A DNA stretch of 64,000 bases from NCBI GenBank assembly GCA_002151545.1, contig CP021237.1:2046001-2110000 (forward strand), given 5' to 3'. Made by a program: the position numbers and the translations under genes. Of the stretch, positions 18,127 to 26,624 are shown in pieces. Every line of letters starts with the position of its first letter. Position 1 is the first letter of the stretch. The notes below the pieces were generated by a model. It was not told the origin of the DNA. It was given only the letters and a program-made list of their open reading frames with translations, and made no database searches. The DNA is from Sphingobacteriaceae bacterium GW460-11-11-14-LB5 (GTDB lineage: Bacteria; Bacteroidota; Bacteroidia; Sphingobacteriales; Sphingobacteriaceae).

Positions 18127-19278
18127 ATGAAAAAAAAAATCTTTAAGGCATTGCCCTTCGCTACGCTATGCTTAGCCATTTCTTTTACTTCTTGTAATCC
18201 TAAATCGGATAAAGGGGCGGCAACAACCGAACAAAGTGATTCATCAAAATACACCAGCACCATTGATGGGAAAAGTGTTAACCTGTATACTTTGAAAAAC
18301 AAACAAGGTGCTTCGGTTTCTATTAGCAATTATGGCGGGAGGGTAGTTTCGCTTTTGGTGCCTGATAAAAATAATAAGTTAACCGATGTGGTTTTAGGCT
18401 ACGATAGCGTAGGTGCCTACCGCAAAAAAGGTGAACCATTTTTTGGTGCCTTAATTGGCAGATACGGAAACCGTATTGGTAAGGGTAAATTTAACCTGGA
18501 AGGAAAAGAATATACTTTACAACTTAACGATGGTGTGAATACTTTGCATGGCGGTACAGATGGTTTTTTCGCTAAAGTTTGGGAGGCTAAACAATTAGAT
18601 GGACAAAAACTGGAGCTGAGTTATGTTTCAAATGATGGTGAAGCAGGTTATCCCGGAAAACTGGATGTTAAAGTAACTTACACTTTAACGGATGATAATG
18701 CCTTACAAATTGATTATTTAGCCACTACTGATAAAACGACTGTGGTGAATTTAACCAATCATGCTTATTTTAACTTAAACGGTGAGGGTAATGAAACGAT
18801 TTTAGATCACGAATTGACAATTGATGCCAACGCCTATACACCGGTAGATTCTACCCTTATTCCAACAGGTAAATTACAACCTGTAGTTGGAACCGCTTTC
18901 GATTTCAATAAAGCCAAAACAATCGGGAAATCGATTGAGGAAAATGATCAGCAGTTAAAATTCGGAAAAGGTTACGACCATAATTTTGTATTGACCCACC
19001 ATGATGGCAAAACACCTGTAGCAATTGTAAAAAGTCCGGTTACAGGAATCATAATGGAAGTTTACACGGTTGAACCAGGATTACAGTTTTATAGCGGAAA
19101 CTTTTTAACGGGCGCTGATAAAGACGGTAAAGGTGGAAAATCATATCCTCACCGTTCCGCTTTCTGTTTAGAAACACAACATTTTCCTGATGCACCAAAT
19201 CATGCAAATTTTGCATCGACAGTGCTTAAACCAGGTGAAACTTATAAAACGAGTACTACTTACAAGTTTTTGAAATAA
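18127..19278 (+). CDS. galM: Aldose 1-epimerase (galactose mutarotase), lipoprotein
   Basis: 383 residues. Lipoprotein signal with Cys23 (ISFTSCNPK) places it in the periplasm or on the outer membrane. The GalM beta-sandwich shows ISNYGGRVVSLLVPDK, FGALIGRYGNRIGKGKF and LNDGVNTLHGG (substrate His), NLTNHAYFNLNGEG (catalytic His) and CLETQHFPDAPNHANF (catalytic Glu). It interconverts alpha and beta anomers of hexoses such as galactose or glucose, useful before transport or oxidation. It is a single gene, ended by a strong bidirectional hairpin. About 290 bases upstream are gene-free. Confidence 0.92.
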   Translation: MKKKIFKALPFATLCLAISFTSCNPKSDKGAATTEQSDSSKYTSTIDGKSVNLYTLKNKQGASVSISNYGGRVVSLLVPDKNNKLTDVVLGYDSVGAYRKKGEPFFGALIGRYGNRIGKGKFNLEGKEYTLQLNDGVNTLHGGTDGFFAKVWEAKQLDGQKLELSYVSNDGEAGYPGKLDVKVTYTLTDDNALQIDYLATTDKTTVVNLTNHAYFNLNGEGNETILDHELTIDANAYTPVDSTLIPTGKLQPVVGTAFDFNKAKTIGKSIEENDQQLKFGKGYDHNFVLTHHDGKTPVAIVKSPVTGIIMEVYTVEPGLQFYSGNFLTGADKDGKGGKSYPHRSAFCLETQHFPDAPNHANFASTVLKPGETYKTSTTYKFLK

Positions 19279-19322
19279 CCATACTTAAAAAAATCGACTA
19301 AGATCATTATCGAATTTGAAAC

Positions 19323-19354
19323 AAAAAAAGCAAGACCTGAAGTCTTGCTTTTTT
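19323..19354. terminator. Bidirectional terminator (galM / lldD-like)
   Basis: GCAAGAC (19330-19336) pairs with GTCTTGC (19342-19348). The stem is extended by an A-run on the left and a T-run on the right, so it works on both strands between two convergent genes. Confidence 0.85.
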
Positions 19355-19380
19355 TGTTTATGTTACCTGCAAATTCGGCT

Positions 19381-20550
19381 TTAAGGGTTTAATAACCGAT
19401 CAGGAAATTGTGTAATTTTCTCAATGGTTAATTGTTGCATAATCTGGTATAAATGAGTTTTGAACATATTGATAGTATGATCGCCTCCTTCATTACCTAA
19501 AGCACCAACTCCATACATAAAAGGCCGACCCATAAAGTTGAATTCAGACCCAACGGCATGCGCTCTGGCTAAATCAACGCCTGAACGAATACCACCATCC
19601 AACATGATCTTCAATTTTGATTTGTATATTGGATTATTCGTCATTTTGATCAGCGAATTGATTGAAGATTCGCCTGCATCAATTTGTCTGCCACCATGAT
19701 TGGAAACAATTACACCATCAGCACCGATCTGGATAGCAGCCTGCATATCTTCATCAGTGGTGATTCCCTTCAATATTAAAGGTCCTTTCCACAGATCACG
19801 AATGGCAGAAACCTTTTCAATATCAACCTTACCGGTAAAGGTTCGGTTCATGAATTGGCCCAGCTGCGACATGTCCATTCCTTTTTCCATATAAGGCTTT
19901 AAGGTAGCAAATGATGGAATGCCATGTTGAAGCGTTTTAATTCCCCATAGCGGACGGGCAAAAGCCTGCAAAATATTATTGATCGACATTTTTGGTGGAA
20001 TAGATAAACCACTCTTAATTTCTTTATATCGTAAACCAAATGCAGGCACATCTACCAGAACAACCAATACCGGACATTCAACAGCTTTTAAACGATTTAA
20101 GATATCATCTCTCAATCTATCCTCCGTAGGGTGGTACAGTTGAAACCAGGCTTTTCCTTCAGATACTTCGGCTATTCGTTCGATACTACTGGTGGATACG
20201 GTACTTAATGTATAAGGAATATCGGCTTTAGCAGCAGCCCTGGCTAAAATTTCAGGTGCATTAGGCCACATCAAACCCTGCAAGCCAATCGGAGATATCC
20301 CAAATGGTGCACTGTAACGACGGCCAAATAATTCAACGGACATGTCGATATCTCCACCAACACGTAAGTAATTCGGTTTAAGGTAAATATTGTCGAAGTC
20401 GCTCTCGTTTCTCGATAAATTAAGTCCCTCATTACAACCACCCTCCAGGTAGTCAAAAGCAAATTTAGGAATCCTTGATTTCGCCTTTTTTCTTAAGTCG
20501 GCTACAGAAGGGAATTGAGGATTGTAAGGGAATATAATCTTTTTACTCAT
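19381..20550 (-). CDS. lldD: FMN-dependent alpha-hydroxy-acid (L-lactate) dehydrogenase
   Basis: 389 residues of the FMN-dependent alpha-hydroxy-acid dehydrogenase family. It begins VADLRKKAKSRIPKFAFDYL and contains GGCNEGLNLSRNESDFD, the phosphate/FMN site LDGGIRSGVDLARA, and SNHGGRQID with the catalytic His and substrate-binding Arg. It oxidises L-lactate to pyruvate and passes electrons to the respiratory chain. It is 258 bases downstream of the lactonase gene. In the hydrolytic 6-deoxysugar route upstream, L-lactate is an end product, so this enzyme would finish the pathway. Family certain; lactate as substrate is likely but could be another 2-hydroxy acid. Confidence 0.87.
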   Translation of the reverse strand: MSKKIIFPYNPQFPSVADLRKKAKSRIPKFAFDYLEGGCNEGLNLSRNESDFDNIYLKPNYLRVGGDIDMSVELFGRRYSAPFGISPIGLQGLMWPNAPEILARAAAKADIPYTLSTVSTSSIERIAEVSEGKAWFQLYHPTEDRLRDDILNRLKAVECPVLVVLVDVPAFGLRYKEIKSGLSIPPKMSINNILQAFARPLWGIKTLQHGIPSFATLKPYMEKGMDMSQLGQFMNRTFTGKVDIEKVSAIRDLWKGPLILKGITTDEDMQAAIQIGADGVIVSNHGGRQIDAGESSINSLIKMTNNPIYKSKLKIMLDGGIRSGVDLARAHAVGSEFNFMGRPFMYGVGALGNEGGDHTINMFKTHLYQIMQQLTIEKITQFPDRLLNP

Positions 20551-20764
20551 TTTTAAATATTGTATTGGTCAGATCTGTTTTAACATGCGAAAACTAATAC
20601 TTTATATTATATTTTCCATCCTGCTCTATCTGCTATTTTGTAATTATCGTTTCTGCCTGCGCTCTTTTCCAGGCAAGCGCACAAATATTTCTTTTGATAT
20701 TGTCCTGCTGTCTCGAATGTTCAGGATCAGCATATTTCATGTTTGTTCTGTTTACTAATTTAAT

Positions 20765-20791
20765 GGATCCTGAAACAAGCTCAGGATGACG
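20765..20791. repeat. Short intergenic repeat (GATCCTGAAACAAG type)
   Basis: GGATCCTGAAACAAGCTCAG followed by GATGACG. An inverted, slightly diverged copy occurs at 39230-39255. This is one of the short dispersed repeats found between genes of Bacteroidota genomes. It lies in the 258-base gap between the lactonase and the lactate dehydrogenase genes. Confidence 0.6.
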
Positions 20792-20808
20792 GGCGTTTAA
20801 AAATTAGA

Positions 20809-21630
20809 CTAAACTCCATAAAAAGCCTTAGCATTATCGCTAAAGATTAGTTTCTTTTCAGCTGCAGAGAATTGCCCGGTGTACTTCGTAACTAAATTAA
20901 ACCAATCCTGATAAGGTCTGCTGAGCAACACAACCGGCCAATCGCTGCCATACATGATCCTTTCAGTACCAAAATGTTCAAATACGACATCAAAACAATT
21001 AAAAAGCTCTTTTTCGGTCCATTTTTTCCAGTCTGCTTCAGTAAGTAAACCCGATACTTTACAAAGCACATTTGGATTTGCTGCCAGTATTTTGATATTT
21101 TCAGACCAGGATTTTATCTCCTGACTTTTCACATCCGGCTTGCCGCAATGGTCTAATACAAATGGCTGATCAGGAATTTGATCAACCATTTTGATGATAT
21201 CAGCTAATTGATCGTGATAGCACAATAAATCGTAAGTGTAATGGTATTTTTTCAGGAGATTAACGCCGGCGATAAACTTTTTGTTCAGGATAAAATCGGC
21301 GTTTTCGGCTTGCAAGATATGTCGCCAGCCCTTAATCTTTTTAAAATTGCTCCAGTAAGTTAAACGTTCGTCTAAATTAGGATCGAGTAAATCCACCCAG
21401 CCCACAATACCTTTAACCATTTCATTTTCTTCAGCCAGCGATAACAGAAAACGGTTTTCTTCTTCCGACTGGCTGGCCTGCACGGCAATACATCCTGTAA
21501 TTTGAAGATCGTGATATACCGCCGTAAGATCTTTTGGAGAAAAATCATGACGGATAGCCGGCATCTCTTCATTTATCCAGCTATCTCTAACCGGATCGAA
21601 ATTCCAAAAATGTACGTGTGTATCAATCAT
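20809..21630 (-). CDS. Amidohydrolase, L-fucono/rhamnono-lactonase-like
   Basis: 273 residues, cytosolic TIM-barrel amidohydrolase-2 family. Metal or active-site motifs are MIDTHVHFWN (His5, His7), FVLDHCGKPDVKS and IMYGSDWPVVLL (Asp). These enzymes open sugar-1,5- or 1,4-lactones, here probably L-fuconolactone to L-fuconate (or the rhamnose or L-galactose analogue). It lies 10 bases after the mutarotase gene in the same operon. Alternative: a related dicarboxylate lactonase, less likely given the neighbours. Confidence 0.85.
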   Translation of the reverse strand: MIDTHVHFWNFDPVRDSWINEEMPAIRHDFSPKDLTAVYHDLQITGCIAVQASQSEEENRFLLSLAEENEMVKGIVGWVDLLDPNLDERLTYWSNFKKIKGWRHILQAENADFILNKKFIAGVNLLKKYHYTYDLLCYHDQLADIIKMVDQIPDQPFVLDHCGKPDVKSQEIKSWSENIKILAANPNVLCKVSGLLTEADWKKWTEKELFNCFDVVFEHFGTERIMYGSDWPVVLLSRPYQDWFNLVTKYTGQFSAAEKKLIFSDNAKAFYGV

Positions 21631-21640
21631 AAAAAGCGTT

Positions 21641-21970
21641 TTAAAGTTTAAATATCTGATCCATTAACATCCATTTTTCACCTGGTTTTGAACCTGGCAG
21701 TGCCTGCTGGAATTTCCACATTAAATTTTCCCATTCCTGTACTTTTGGATTGGTTAAATCAGCTTTTCCTTTTTCTTCAAAAGAAAAATCCGCATTCACT
21801 TCCATAATCATGAACAACCGGTTCCCTAATAAATAGATTTCCATGTCCTCAATGCCAGAAGAAGTAATACTTTCTTTAATTTCGGGCCAAACTGATTGAT
21901 GATACTGCTTATATTCTTCGATAAGCTTTTCATCATTGACAAGATCGAGCGTTAAGCAGTATCTTTTCAT
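21641..21970 (-). CDS. L-fucose/L-rhamnose mutarotase
   Basis: 109-residue alpha/beta dimeric protein of the RhaM/FucM-like family. MKRYCLTLDLVNDEKLIEEY leads into YHQSVWPEIKESI (conserved His) and then IYLLGNRLFMIMEV; W and M residues near the end (WKFQQALP) are also conserved. It speeds the alpha/beta anomer exchange of a 6-deoxy-L-sugar so the dehydrogenase receives the right anomer. One base separates it from the FAH-family gene. Whether fucose or rhamnose is the true sugar cannot be read from the sequence. Confidence 0.87.
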   Translation of the reverse strand: MKRYCLTLDLVNDEKLIEEYKQYHQSVWPEIKESITSSGIEDMEIYLLGNRLFMIMEVNADFSFEEKGKADLTNPKVQEWENLMWKFQQALPGSKPGEKWMLMDQIFKL

Positions 21971-21971
21971 A

Positions 21972-22826
21972 TTAATTTCCGCTGTAAGCCTTAGCTGTTT
22001 GTTTGCTTGTACCTAAGCCATCAATACCTAATTCTACCACATCACCAGCTTTTAAATACCATGGTTCAGGTTTTTGACCTAAGCCTACACCGGCAGGTGT
22101 TCCGGTTGTAATTACATCGCCTGGCAAAAGCGTCATAAACTGGCTGATGTAAGCAATCATGAACGGAACATTAAAAATCAGGTTTGAGGTATTACCATCC
22201 TGCATGGTTTTTCCGTTTACAGTTAACCAAAGGCGAAGATTGTGCACATCGGCAATTTCGTCCTGGGTAGCAATAAATGGCCCAATCGGTGCGAAGGTAT
22301 CGCAGCTTTTTCCTTTTACCCACTGTCCGTTTCTTTCGATCTGGAACTCACGCTCACTATAATCGTTATGCAAAACATAACCGGCAATGTGGTCTAATGC
22401 GTTTTCTTCAGTAACATAGCTTGCCTTTTTGCCAATCACAATAGCCAGTTCTACTTCCCAGTCGGTTTTTTTACTGTTTTTTGGAATGATTAGATCATCA
22501 TTAGGCCCAACAATCGCTGAAGTAGCTTTGAAGAACAAAATGGGCTCTGATGGGATAGGGGCATTGGTTTCTGCCGCATGGTCTTTATAGTTTAAGCCTA
22601 CACAGATTATTTTTGAAGGACGGGCTAATGCCGGGCCAAGACGCACACCTTTATCTACCTGAGGTAAATCAGCAGATTGAACAGCGGTCTTTAATTTCTC
22701 CAGGCCATCGCCGCCAAAAAATTCTTCGTTATAATCTTTAACCAATGCTGAAACATCGAAATAATTATCGTTTATAATTACGCCTGGTTTTTCAGCTCCG
22801 GCTTCGCCAAATCGTATTAATTTCAT
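21972..22826 (-). CDS. FAH-family hydrolase (2,4-diketo-3-deoxy-fuconate type)
   Basis: 284 residues of the fumarylacetoacetate hydrolase family. The core from about 72 reads IICVGLNYKDHAAETNAP. Metal ligands are Glu124 and Glu126 (DWEVELAIVIG) and Asp155 (HNDYSERE). GDVITTGTPAGVGLGQ closes the active site. In the hydrolytic L-fucose (and L-rhamnose) pathway this family cleaves the 2,4-diketo-3-deoxy acid to pyruvate and L-lactate. The adjacent SDR would make that diketo acid and the lldD-like gene would use the lactate, so the assignment is strongly supported by context. Other FAH activities remain possible. Confidence 0.87.
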   Translation of the reverse strand: MKLIRFGEAGAEKPGVIINDNYFDVSALVKDYNEEFFGGDGLEKLKTAVQSADLPQVDKGVRLGPALARPSKIICVGLNYKDHAAETNAPIPSEPILFFKATSAIVGPNDDLIIPKNSKKTDWEVELAIVIGKKASYVTEENALDHIAGYVLHNDYSEREFQIERNGQWVKGKSCDTFAPIGPFIATQDEIADVHNLRLWLTVNGKTMQDGNTSNLIFNVPFMIAYISQFMTLLPGDVITTGTPAGVGLGQKPEPWYLKAGDVVELGIDGLGTSKQTAKAYSGN

Positions 22827-22859
22827 TATAAAATTCTTTATGGTATTTGAAAATATTTA

Positions 22860-23624
22860 TTAATTATTTAAGGTAGTAAATCCACCATCAATCGGATAAT
22901 CACAGCCAGTAATAAAAGATGCTTCGTCGCTACACAGGTATAAAGCAAGCGCACCCACTTCTTCTGGTTTGGCCATTCTGCCTATAGGTTGTGTTTTAGA
23001 AAGTTTTTCGAACATTTCAGGGATATTATCCGGATAGTTCTTCTGTAAGAAACCATCTACAAATGGCGTATGAACCCTCGCCGGTGAAATAGAGTTACAC
23101 CTGATGTTTTCGCCAATATAATCTTTCGCTACACTCATGGTGATTGCTTTTACAGCGCCTTTTGCAGCGCTATAAACAAAACGATCGGGAAGGCCGATTA
23201 ATGCGGCAATTGAAGCCATATTGATAATAACACCTCCACCTGATAAACGGATCTGCGGAATAGCCGCGTGTAAGCAGTTATAAACCCCTTTTACGTTTAC
23301 CCGCATCACGCGGTCAAAATCAGCTTCATCAGTTGTGTCGGCTTTTCCGATATGCGCAATACCTGCGTTATTAATCAGGATATTGATATTTCCGATTTCG
23401 TTAAAAACTGCTGCAACCGCCTGGTGATCTGAAACATCACAACCATAGCTGAAAGCCACTCCACCATTTGTCTTAATTTCATCTAAGGTATCCTGCGCGT
23501 GTTCTGTTCCTAATTCGATGATGTGAACCTCAGCACCTTGTTTGGCTAAAATAGTCGCAATAGCTTTTCCAATGCCGCTTCCTCCGCCTGTAACTACGGC
23601 TTTTTTGTTTTTTAGTGAAAACAT
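22860..23624 (-). CDS. SDR dehydrogenase (2-keto-3-deoxy-fuconate type)
   Basis: 254-residue short-chain dehydrogenase. Cofactor loop TGGGSGIG (12-19), an acidic residue after the second strand (IIELG, Glu37) that favours NAD+ over NADP+, NNAG motif, and catalytic Ser138, Tyr151 and Lys155 (YSAAK). The C-terminus DYPIDGGFT is typical. Probable role: oxidation of 2-keto-3-deoxy-L-fuconate to the 2,4-diketo acid consumed by the next enzyme. It might instead be the L-fucose dehydrogenase. It is the first gene of the operon, divergent from the PUL genes, and the 264-base gap may hold a shared control region. Confidence 0.85.
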   Translation of the reverse strand: MFSLKNKKAVVTGGGSGIGKAIATILAKQGAEVHIIELGTEHAQDTLDEIKTNGGVAFSYGCDVSDHQAVAAVFNEIGNINILINNAGIAHIGKADTTDEADFDRVMRVNVKGVYNCLHAAIPQIRLSGGGVIINMASIAALIGLPDRFVYSAAKGAVKAITMSVAKDYIGENIRCNSISPARVHTPFVDGFLQKNYPDNIPEMFEKLSKTQPIGRMAKPEEVGALALYLCSDEASFITGCDYPIDGGFTTLNN

Positions 23625-23795
23625 GTATATGATTGGTTATAAATTATAATTGATTAGAATACAAATAAAATAAATATTCTTGATTAAAAATTTTATCTTC
23701 TTGTCTAAATATTAACAGATATTGTCATACGCCGTAACGAATGTTCAAATGGCCTTACCTTGCATAAATTTTACAAAGACAATCAGTATTATTAC

Positions 23796-23817
23796 TTATA
23801 TTTGAATATTATCTTTA
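23796..23817 (+). promoter_or_regulatory. AT box shared with the susC leaders
   Basis: TTATATTTGAATATTATCTT matches the box upstream of both susC genes and the first pectate lyase at about 18 of 22 positions. It also contains TATATTTG, a full match to the Bacteroidota -7 consensus. It lies 93 bases before the GH67/GH115-like gene, in the divergent gap with the fucose operon. The rest of the susC-type module is not found here. Confidence 0.45.
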
Positions 23818-23888
23818 TATTTAAATATAATATTAACCAAATATTACATAAAAACCTAGCAATAGTTTTTGTTATTAGAGCCTGTTGA

Positions 23889-26624
23889 ATGAGAAATTTT
23901 CTGATTTTTATTTCCTGTTATTTTTTATCCATATCATTTTCAAATGCCAGTGTTCGGGCACCGAAAACAATTGTAATTTCCAGCGAAGATCACGTGCGTG
24001 TGCGTTTTGGAGCCGAAAAGCTCTCAAAAGCTTTAGCCAAGTTGAATTATTCAACCAAAATCGAACTAAAGGATAAACTTACAACTACGAACAATATCAT
24101 TGCCGTTGGTGTATTTTCAGATAAACTTTTTGCCAATAATCTTCCGGCAGAAATTAAAAATAAAATCTCCCTTACCCAAAAAGAAGGTTTTCATATCTAT
24201 AGTGGAAAAAATGGGGTGCTTTATATTATAGGTAACGATGCATCCGGTGCATTATATGGTTGTGTCGAACTGGCCGATCAGATCAACAGCACAGGTAAAT
24301 TGCCCACGCAGTTAACCTTTTCCGATCAGCCTGAAATGGTGTTAAGAGGTACCTGCATTGGTTTGCAAAAACCTGATTACTTACCCGGACATGATGTTTA
24401 CGAATATCCCTACACACCGGAAACTTTCCCCTGGCTTTACGATAAAGCTTTGTGGATTAAGTATCTCGACATGATGGTTGAAAACCGCTACAATTCGCTT
24501 TATTTATGGAACGGACATCCTTTTTCGTCGCTGTTGCGCTTAAAAGATTATCCCTATGCCGTGGAGGTAGACGATGCTACTTTAAAAAAGAATGAAGAAA
24601 TTTTTCAGTTTTTAACCAAAGAAGCTGATAAACGCGGCATATGGGTAATCCAGATGTTTTACAATATCATTATTCCAAAACCTTTTGCAGATAAACATGG
24701 CTTAAAAACACAAGATAGAAACCGGCCCATTATTCCTTTAATTGCCGATTATACCCGTAAATCGATTGCTTCATTTGTAGAGAAATATCCGAATGTAGGT
24801 TTAATGGTGGCCTTAGGTGAAGCGATGGAAGGTGTCGGTCAGGATGATATTGATTGGTTTACCAAAACGATTATCCCAGGGGTAAAAGATGGATTAAAAG
24901 CGGCTGGCATTAAAGAAGAACCTCCGATTGTATTGCGGGCACACGATACCGATGCACCAAGTGTAATGAAAGCGGCGTTACCTTTTTACAAAAACCTGTA
25001 TACTGAAAATAAGTTTAATGGCGAGGCCTTAACCACTTATACGCCACGTGGCGCCTGGGCCGATTTAAACCGGAAGTTAGCAGCTATTGGTACGGTTAAT
25101 ATTTCCAACGTACATATTTTAGCGAATCTAGAACCATTTCGGTATGGTTCGGCCGATTTTATCCAGAAATCAGTTCAGGCGATGAACAAAATTTATGGCG
25201 CAAAAGGTTTGCATTTATATCCTCAGGCCAGTTACTGGGATTGGCCTTATTCGGCCGATGAAGTAAAAGGCAGGTTGTTGGAAGTAGACCGCGATTGGAT
25301 CTGGTACAAAGAGTGGGCAAGATATTCGTGGAACTCACAAAGAAACCGCAGTCAGGAAATAGATTATTGGGGCAAAGAACTGGCTAGCAAATACGGAGCT
25401 AATTTAACTAGTGGTAAAGCCATTCTGAATGCCTACGAAGAATCAGGCGAAATATCACCTAAACTGTTGCGCAGATATGGTATTACCGATGGCAACAGGC
25501 AAACATTAACCTTAGGCATGTTGATGACGCAGCTGATTAACCCGTTCCGTTATGGATTGTTTACTTTGATGTATGAATCAGAAGCTCCTGAAGGAGAGAT
25601 GATTATCGAGTATGCCGAAAAAGAATGGAAGAAACAGGGGCATATTGGCGAAACACCCGTTCAGGTGTCGCGCGAAGTGGTAGAGCATGGTAAAAAAGCC
25701 ATCCAATCGATTAATGAGGCTGCACCGAATGTAAGCAAAGATACTGCAGAATTTAAGCGACTTAAAAACGATATCTATTGTTATGATGAAATGGCTAATT
25801 TTTACGCTGAAAAAGTGAAAGCAGCCCTTTGGATATTGAGGTATAAATATTCAAATCAGGTAGCTGATTTGGAGCAGGCATTACCTTTTCTTCAAAAAAG
25901 TGTAGATCATTATGCTAAACTCGTTAAACGCACAGAACACAGTTACCTGTACGCCAATAGCATGCAAACCAAACAACGAAAAATCCCGATGCGTGGTGTA
26001 GATAAAACTTTTATCCACTGGAAAGAGATGTTACCTGTTTTTACCAAAGAACTTAATCATTTCAAACGCAGTATCGATTCTCTAAAATCAATAAAACAGG
26101 GAACAGTTGCAGCCATTGTGCCTTATAAAGCTGCTGAGGTTAAAGTTTTAAACGAAACAGAAAGTTATGTGATTGCTAAAGATGCACAGCTTTTCGCAGA
26201 TACTGCGGTTAAAATTAAAGAAGTTGCCGCACAATTGTTAGGTTTAAAGGGGATCAAACTTGCGAAAGAAAAACAAATTAAAACCGGTACAGAAATTAAA
26301 TTCAGTACCAAAACACCTGTAAAATTGCTGATAGGCTTTTTTAATCAGAAAGATCCTCAATATCTTGCTCCTCCACAGTTGGAAACAGATGCCAGTGCCA
26401 ATAATTATGGTCAATCTGAAATCAAGATATCGAACGCATTAGTACCTTATGGCTTTCCTCCGGTAAATGTTCATGCTTATTCTTTCCCGGCAGGTACACA
26501 CACATTAAACCTGGGTAAAGGAGCCTGCCTGGTTTTAGGTTTTATTGATGATAAACAGGAACTGCGCATTTTTAATGCGGGTTTAGATGGTAGAGGAAAA
26601 GATATAGATTGGTTATTTGAATAA
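23889..26624 (+). CDS. GH67/GH115-like large glycoside hydrolase
   Basis: 911 residues, signal peptide ending near residue 20 (SISFSNAS). The N-terminal domain (about 25-150, TIVISSEDHVRVRFGAEKL then GNDASGALYGCVELAD) is the GH20b/GH67N-type alpha-beta domain that precedes uronidase and hexosaminidase barrels. It is followed by a probable TIM barrel (LRGTCIGLQKPDYLPG, YLDMMVENRYNSLYLWNGHP, VALGEAMEGVGQDD with Glu311, and QASYWDWPYSADEV). Then come a helical region and a beta-rich tail. It resembles alpha-glucuronidase or alpha-galacturonidase families of Bacteroidota, but I cannot fix the CAZy family. Its stop overlaps the next ATG (TAATG), so the two are coupled. Confidence 0.6.
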   Translation: MRNFLIFISCYFLSISFSNASVRAPKTIVISSEDHVRVRFGAEKLSKALAKLNYSTKIELKDKLTTTNNIIAVGVFSDKLFANNLPAEIKNKISLTQKEGFHIYSGKNGVLYIIGNDASGALYGCVELADQINSTGKLPTQLTFSDQPEMVLRGTCIGLQKPDYLPGHDVYEYPYTPETFPWLYDKALWIKYLDMMVENRYNSLYLWNGHPFSSLLRLKDYPYAVEVDDATLKKNEEIFQFLTKEADKRGIWVIQMFYNIIIPKPFADKHGLKTQDRNRPIIPLIADYTRKSIASFVEKYPNVGLMVALGEAMEGVGQDDIDWFTKTIIPGVKDGLKAAGIKEEPPIVLRAHDTDAPSVMKAALPFYKNLYTENKFNGEALTTYTPRGAWADLNRKLAAIGTVNISNVHILANLEPFRYGSADFIQKSVQAMNKIYGAKGLHLYPQASYWDWPYSADEVKGRLLEVDRDWIWYKEWARYSWNSQRNRSQEIDYWGKELASKYGANLTSGKAILNAYEESGEISPKLLRRYGITDGNRQTLTLGMLMTQLINPFRYGLFTLMYESEAPEGEMIIEYAEKEWKKQGHIGETPVQVSREVVEHGKKAIQSINEAAPNVSKDTAEFKRLKNDIYCYDEMANFYAEKVKAALWILRYKYSNQVADLEQALPFLQKSVDHYAKLVKRTEHSYLYANSMQTKQRKIPMRGVDKTFIHWKEMLPVFTKELNHFKRSIDSLKSIKQGTVAAIVPYKAAEVKVLNETESYVIAKDAQLFADTAVKIKEVAAQLLGLKGIKLAKEKQIKTGTEIKFSTKTPVKLLIGFFNQKDPQYLAPPQLETDASANNYGQSEIKISNALVPYGFPPVNVHAYSFPAGTHTLNLGKGACLVLGFIDDKQELRIFNAGLDGRGKDIDWLFE

